Below are positions 19,306-21,431 of a DNA stretch of 21,431 nt, piece by piece. Below the pieces are notes generated by a model, which ran no database searches, was not told where the DNA came from, and was given only the letters and a program-made list of their open reading frames with translations. The DNA is from Euprymna scolopes (taxonomy: Eukaryota; Mollusca; Cephalopoda; Sepiida; Sepiolidae): the NCBI GenBank assembly GCA_024364805.1, contig CM044495.1, forward strand, positions 64,678,421 to 64,699,851, given 5' to 3'. Numbering within the stretch: position 1 is the stretch's first letter; every line of letters begins with the position of its first letter. Position numbers and translations under genes: made by a program.

Positions 19306-19440
19306 ACAGTAGAACTCGGGATATGGTGGTCCTAGGATACGGTTTTCTTGGGTTACGATGTGGAATACGATGTTTTTTCAGCCTTTGGTTACAGTAGTCG
19401 CCTCGCCTTACGATGTTCGCTATAATGTTTTTTGATTATA
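19306..19440. mobile_element. Possible DNA-transposon terminus fragment
   Basis: ACAGTAG occurs at 19306 and 19391, and a block like TTACGATGTT recurs three or four times within about 90 bp. The wording (ACAGTAGAACTCGGGATATG, later CGCCTCGCCTTACGATGTTC) resembles the termini of pogo/Tigger-type elements. No transposase is visible and no opposite terminus was found. Confidence 0.3.
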
Positions 19441-20232
19441 TACATGTGTATTATATACTGTACTGTATATTAAAATTTTGACATATTTTATATTCACTTC
19501 TATGTTGAAAACATTTTCTGCTGACGAACACGTTTTAATTGTCATATGTGACAGTAGTTTTGAACATTTAATTGTATTGTCCTAAACATATTTCAAGAAA
19601 AGATTTAAATTTTGGACATCTAACATAAAACTAGGCTCACTCAAGAACGGTTACGAACCGCAACGACCCATCCATCTTTTACAACCCAAAATAGCAAAGT
19701 TTGAAAGGTCGTTATGTTTAGAAATGAAAATTGACTAATTATTAATTATTAATTATTAATACTAAGTGCGATCCAATCGTTGTCGGGGAGTGTTTCGTGG
19801 TGCATCCGTGTCGTGGAGACGCTTGTTGAACAGTCCTGACCATGACGACCAGCTCACAGAATGTTAGACTCGAGCAAACGATAGGCGCATTTCATTTTAC
19901 CAAGTCGTTTAGGTGGCGTCGTCGATTATAATCGGCCGGCAGTTTTTGTCGTAGTTGAGCTTTCATTACGTCGTTATGGGCAACGTTTTCATCGTTGTTA
20001 ATGCAGGCATTCTTCATGACAAAAACTGCTTTTGTTGCTAAAAACTTCATACTCACAACAAAATTACTTATTTTTTGCTTCCAGTTATTGTGAATTAGAG
20101 TTCTTATTAAGAACTTCTTGAAATAAAATTATTTAAAGTCAAATGCGCACGAGTTTGGAAATAAAACTTTTTAATTTTATTTTTGTCGCTGGTATTGTTA
20201 ATATATGCTATATTGTCTCTGATTCAATGTGA
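19441..20232. other. Unassigned interval with a GC-richer patch
   Basis: About 19770-20010 is GC-richer than its surroundings and rich in CG dinucleotides (CGTCGTCGATT, CGGCCGGC). A 52-codon minus-strand frame (20050-19892, starting MKFLATKAVFVMKNACINND) spans part of it. No homologue was recognised. A small (AATTATT)n repeat lies just to the left. Confidence 0.4.
19736..19760. repeat. (AATTATT)n short tandem repeat
   Basis: About three and a half heptamer copies in a row, without interruption. Confidence 0.8.
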
Positions 20233-20287
20233 TTGCCAATAATGGATTCCTTATCTATTTATATTTCTTATAAAGTGATATTTAATA

Positions 20288-20311
20288 CGCACACAGACAC
20301 GCACACACACA

Positions 20312-20359
<48 letters not shown>
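20288..20359. repeat. Compound (CA)n-(TA)n microsatellite
   Basis: An impure ACACAC tract passes into about 22 TA dinucleotides broken by one ATG. The open frame through it is a by-product. Confidence 0.95.
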
Positions 20360-20524
20360 AGGAAAATATATTGATAAAAGGAAAATATACACTGATGCAT
20401 ACAAACGTATTGGTTATTGAAATAATATGCTTATCATCTAACAGTCTTAAACAGTATCCAGTTATACTTTTTCATAATTTCCCCAATCTGAATCATTCAC
20501 TCCCTTTAATCTTATTTTATTTAT

Positions 20525-20778
20525 TTTTTCACAGTGATCACCACTTATCAAGGCCCGGAAGCCACTCAGGGATAAGGGTTATTGCAAGTACACTACGTTA
20601 GTGTGGAGATTTGATGAAGTGTCTACTAAAGGGGGCGGTTCATTAGGAATTTGTTAACATTGGACTTGAAGACATCCAAGTTGTAGTCCGGTGGGAAGCA
20701 GGCAGACAGAACAGAGTTCCACAGGCGTGCAGTTCTAAGAAAGAAGCTTTGTTCATGGAATCTGCGTTTTGATTTGGG
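20525..20778 (-). mobile_element. LINE copy D (3' end fragment)
   Basis: About 250 bp of the same LINE 3' end as copy C, including the 3' untranslated block with GTGATCAC and the coding end FHEQSFFLRTARLWNSV to KFLMNRPL. Similarity stops abruptly at about 20778, which is the truncation point. The frame that continues to 20814 includes unrelated flank. The 3' untranslated region differs from copy C at only a handful of positions. No clear target-site duplication was seen. Confidence 0.92.
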
Positions 20779-20942
20779 ATGTGTAGATTTCCTATATACT
20801 AAAGGTTGTTCCATCTTTTCTTTTTAGATAACGAAATGCGTGGTATTCTTGTTTACCCTGTTTAAAACGAAAATTGTCGGTCTTAATATTTTTTCTGATA
20901 GTTTATTTACTGTGTGGCATATATTGAGCCTCTTAGCTGTCA
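20779..20942. other. Short unassigned spacer
   Basis: AT-rich sequence between LINE copy D and the Helitron candidate. Nothing recognised. Confidence 0.4.
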
Positions 20943-21431
20943 TCTATATATATAAAAGCGAAAATGTATGTATTTATGTATGTATGTTTGTGTGTATGTT
21001 TGGATGTCAGCTAAAAACTTTCGACAGACGGGACAAAAATTCACAAACTCGGTATCATATCGAAGCTCCATCCTTTGCTCAAAAAATATCGAAAAATTGG
21101 CCCAAAACGTTAACTTTTCCACCCCGAAATCGACAATTTACGACAGGGAGGGGGTCAACAAAAACGGTCCTCTCGTGACAATGACCGATTCTACGCATGC
21201 GTCAGATGACGTCGTACCTGAATAGTTGAAAAACCAAACACATTTCATGTAAGTCGCGTTAGCTCAGTTGTTTAAGGCCTTTGTTCATTATCTAAACGTT
21301 TTGGGTTCGAATCGTGGTGTGATATGTTTTTTTTTTATTTTTTAAATTTAAATATTGAACCAGTTTTTCTGCTTTTTTTACTTCGCTTATAATTAGCGAC
21401 ACCCAAAAACACCCGGGTATCCACCGATTTT
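20943..21431 (+). mobile_element. Candidate non-autonomous Helitron (runs off the window)
   Basis: Starts with TCTATATATATAAAAGCG preceded by A, consistent with a Helitron 5' terminus (TC, inserted between A and T), then an impure TGTATGTATG run, a feature seen in several non-autonomous Helitron families. A GC-richer body follows. Near the window end there is an ACCCGGGT palindrome (21413-21420), where a 3' hairpin would be expected, but the CTRR end would lie beyond the window. Small frames at 20840-21225 share no motif with Rep or helicase proteins. The left border is an inference. Confidence 0.4.
21258..21330 (+). mobile_element. tRNA-like segment (SINE-type head)
   Basis: A clear A box, TTAGCTCAGTTG (21260-21271), and a B box, GGTTCGAATCG (about 21303-21313), stand at tRNA-like spacing. 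The acceptor ends do not pair and the T stem is weak, so this is a tRNA-derived promoter relic and not a working tRNA gene. It lies within the Helitron candidate or was inserted into it. Confidence 0.6.

Noticed and set aside
21258-21330. Functional tRNA gene
   Set aside because: The A and B boxes are good, but the acceptor strands do not pair and the T stem is weak.

Overview
The window looks like a transposon-rich, AT-rich intergenic or intronic stretch of an animal nuclear genome. I see no host protein-coding gene, no rRNA, no canonical tRNA and no CRISPR array. The mix of elements (an EN+RT LINE whose C-terminal tail carries the 'ARLWNSVPSACF' block, tRNA-headed SINEs, Helitron-like ends, a Tc1-like transposon and long minisatellites) fits a mollusc, and I lean to a cephalopod such as an octopus. 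That taxonomic call is recognition by eye, not the result of a search.

Layout, left to right. 1-2510 is a degenerate ~30-bp minisatellite whose units carry a TATAAAG core, with an inverted block at about 565-840. 2511-3661 is unassigned. 3662-5215 (+) is LINE copy A, 5' truncated, holding the whole catalytic RT core. 5226-6425 is a ~29-bp AT-rich minisatellite that starts right after the tail of copy A and contains an 88-bp higher-order repeat. 6426-8019 is unassigned. 8020 to about 11250 (-) is LINE copy B, the longest copy: it has an N-terminal ORF remnant, endonuclease, RT and C-terminal tail, broken in several places. A weak tRNA-like SINE head (11450-11515) and a Helitron-like 3' end (minus strand, terminus 11741) follow. 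12095-12340 and 12690-12955 are an old direct duplication, the first copy ending in a GA microsatellite.

13573-14141 (-) is LINE copy C, with a candidate 7-bp target-site duplication. 14200-14570 holds three related motifs in mixed orientation. A second Helitron-like 3' end of the same family (plus strand, terminus 15061) stands beside an (AAT)n array at 15072-15141. SINE-like fragments follow (about 15250-15320 and 15765-15870). 15928 to about 17083 (+) is a Tc1-like transposon with two direct repeats in its left terminus and a broken DD34E transposase. Its right part is missing and is replaced by a fragment of LINE copy E (about 17084-17385, +), a diverged relative of A-D. 18340-18680 is a SINE whose body contains a stem flanked by a hammerhead-like CTGAAGA...GAAA arrangement. 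19306-19440 may be a fragment of another DNA transposon. 20525-20778 (-) is LINE copy D. From 20943 to the window end there is a candidate non-autonomous Helitron carrying a tRNA-like segment.

Nothing here forms a working gene set. The biology is the layering of mobile elements: the LINE family shows three apparent age layers (A, C and D closest to each other, B older, E oldest), and elements repeatedly abut tandem repeats. The observations most worth following are the SINE stem with its hammerhead-like core, the inverted block in the first satellite, the Tc1/LINE junction, and the Helitron candidate at the right edge.
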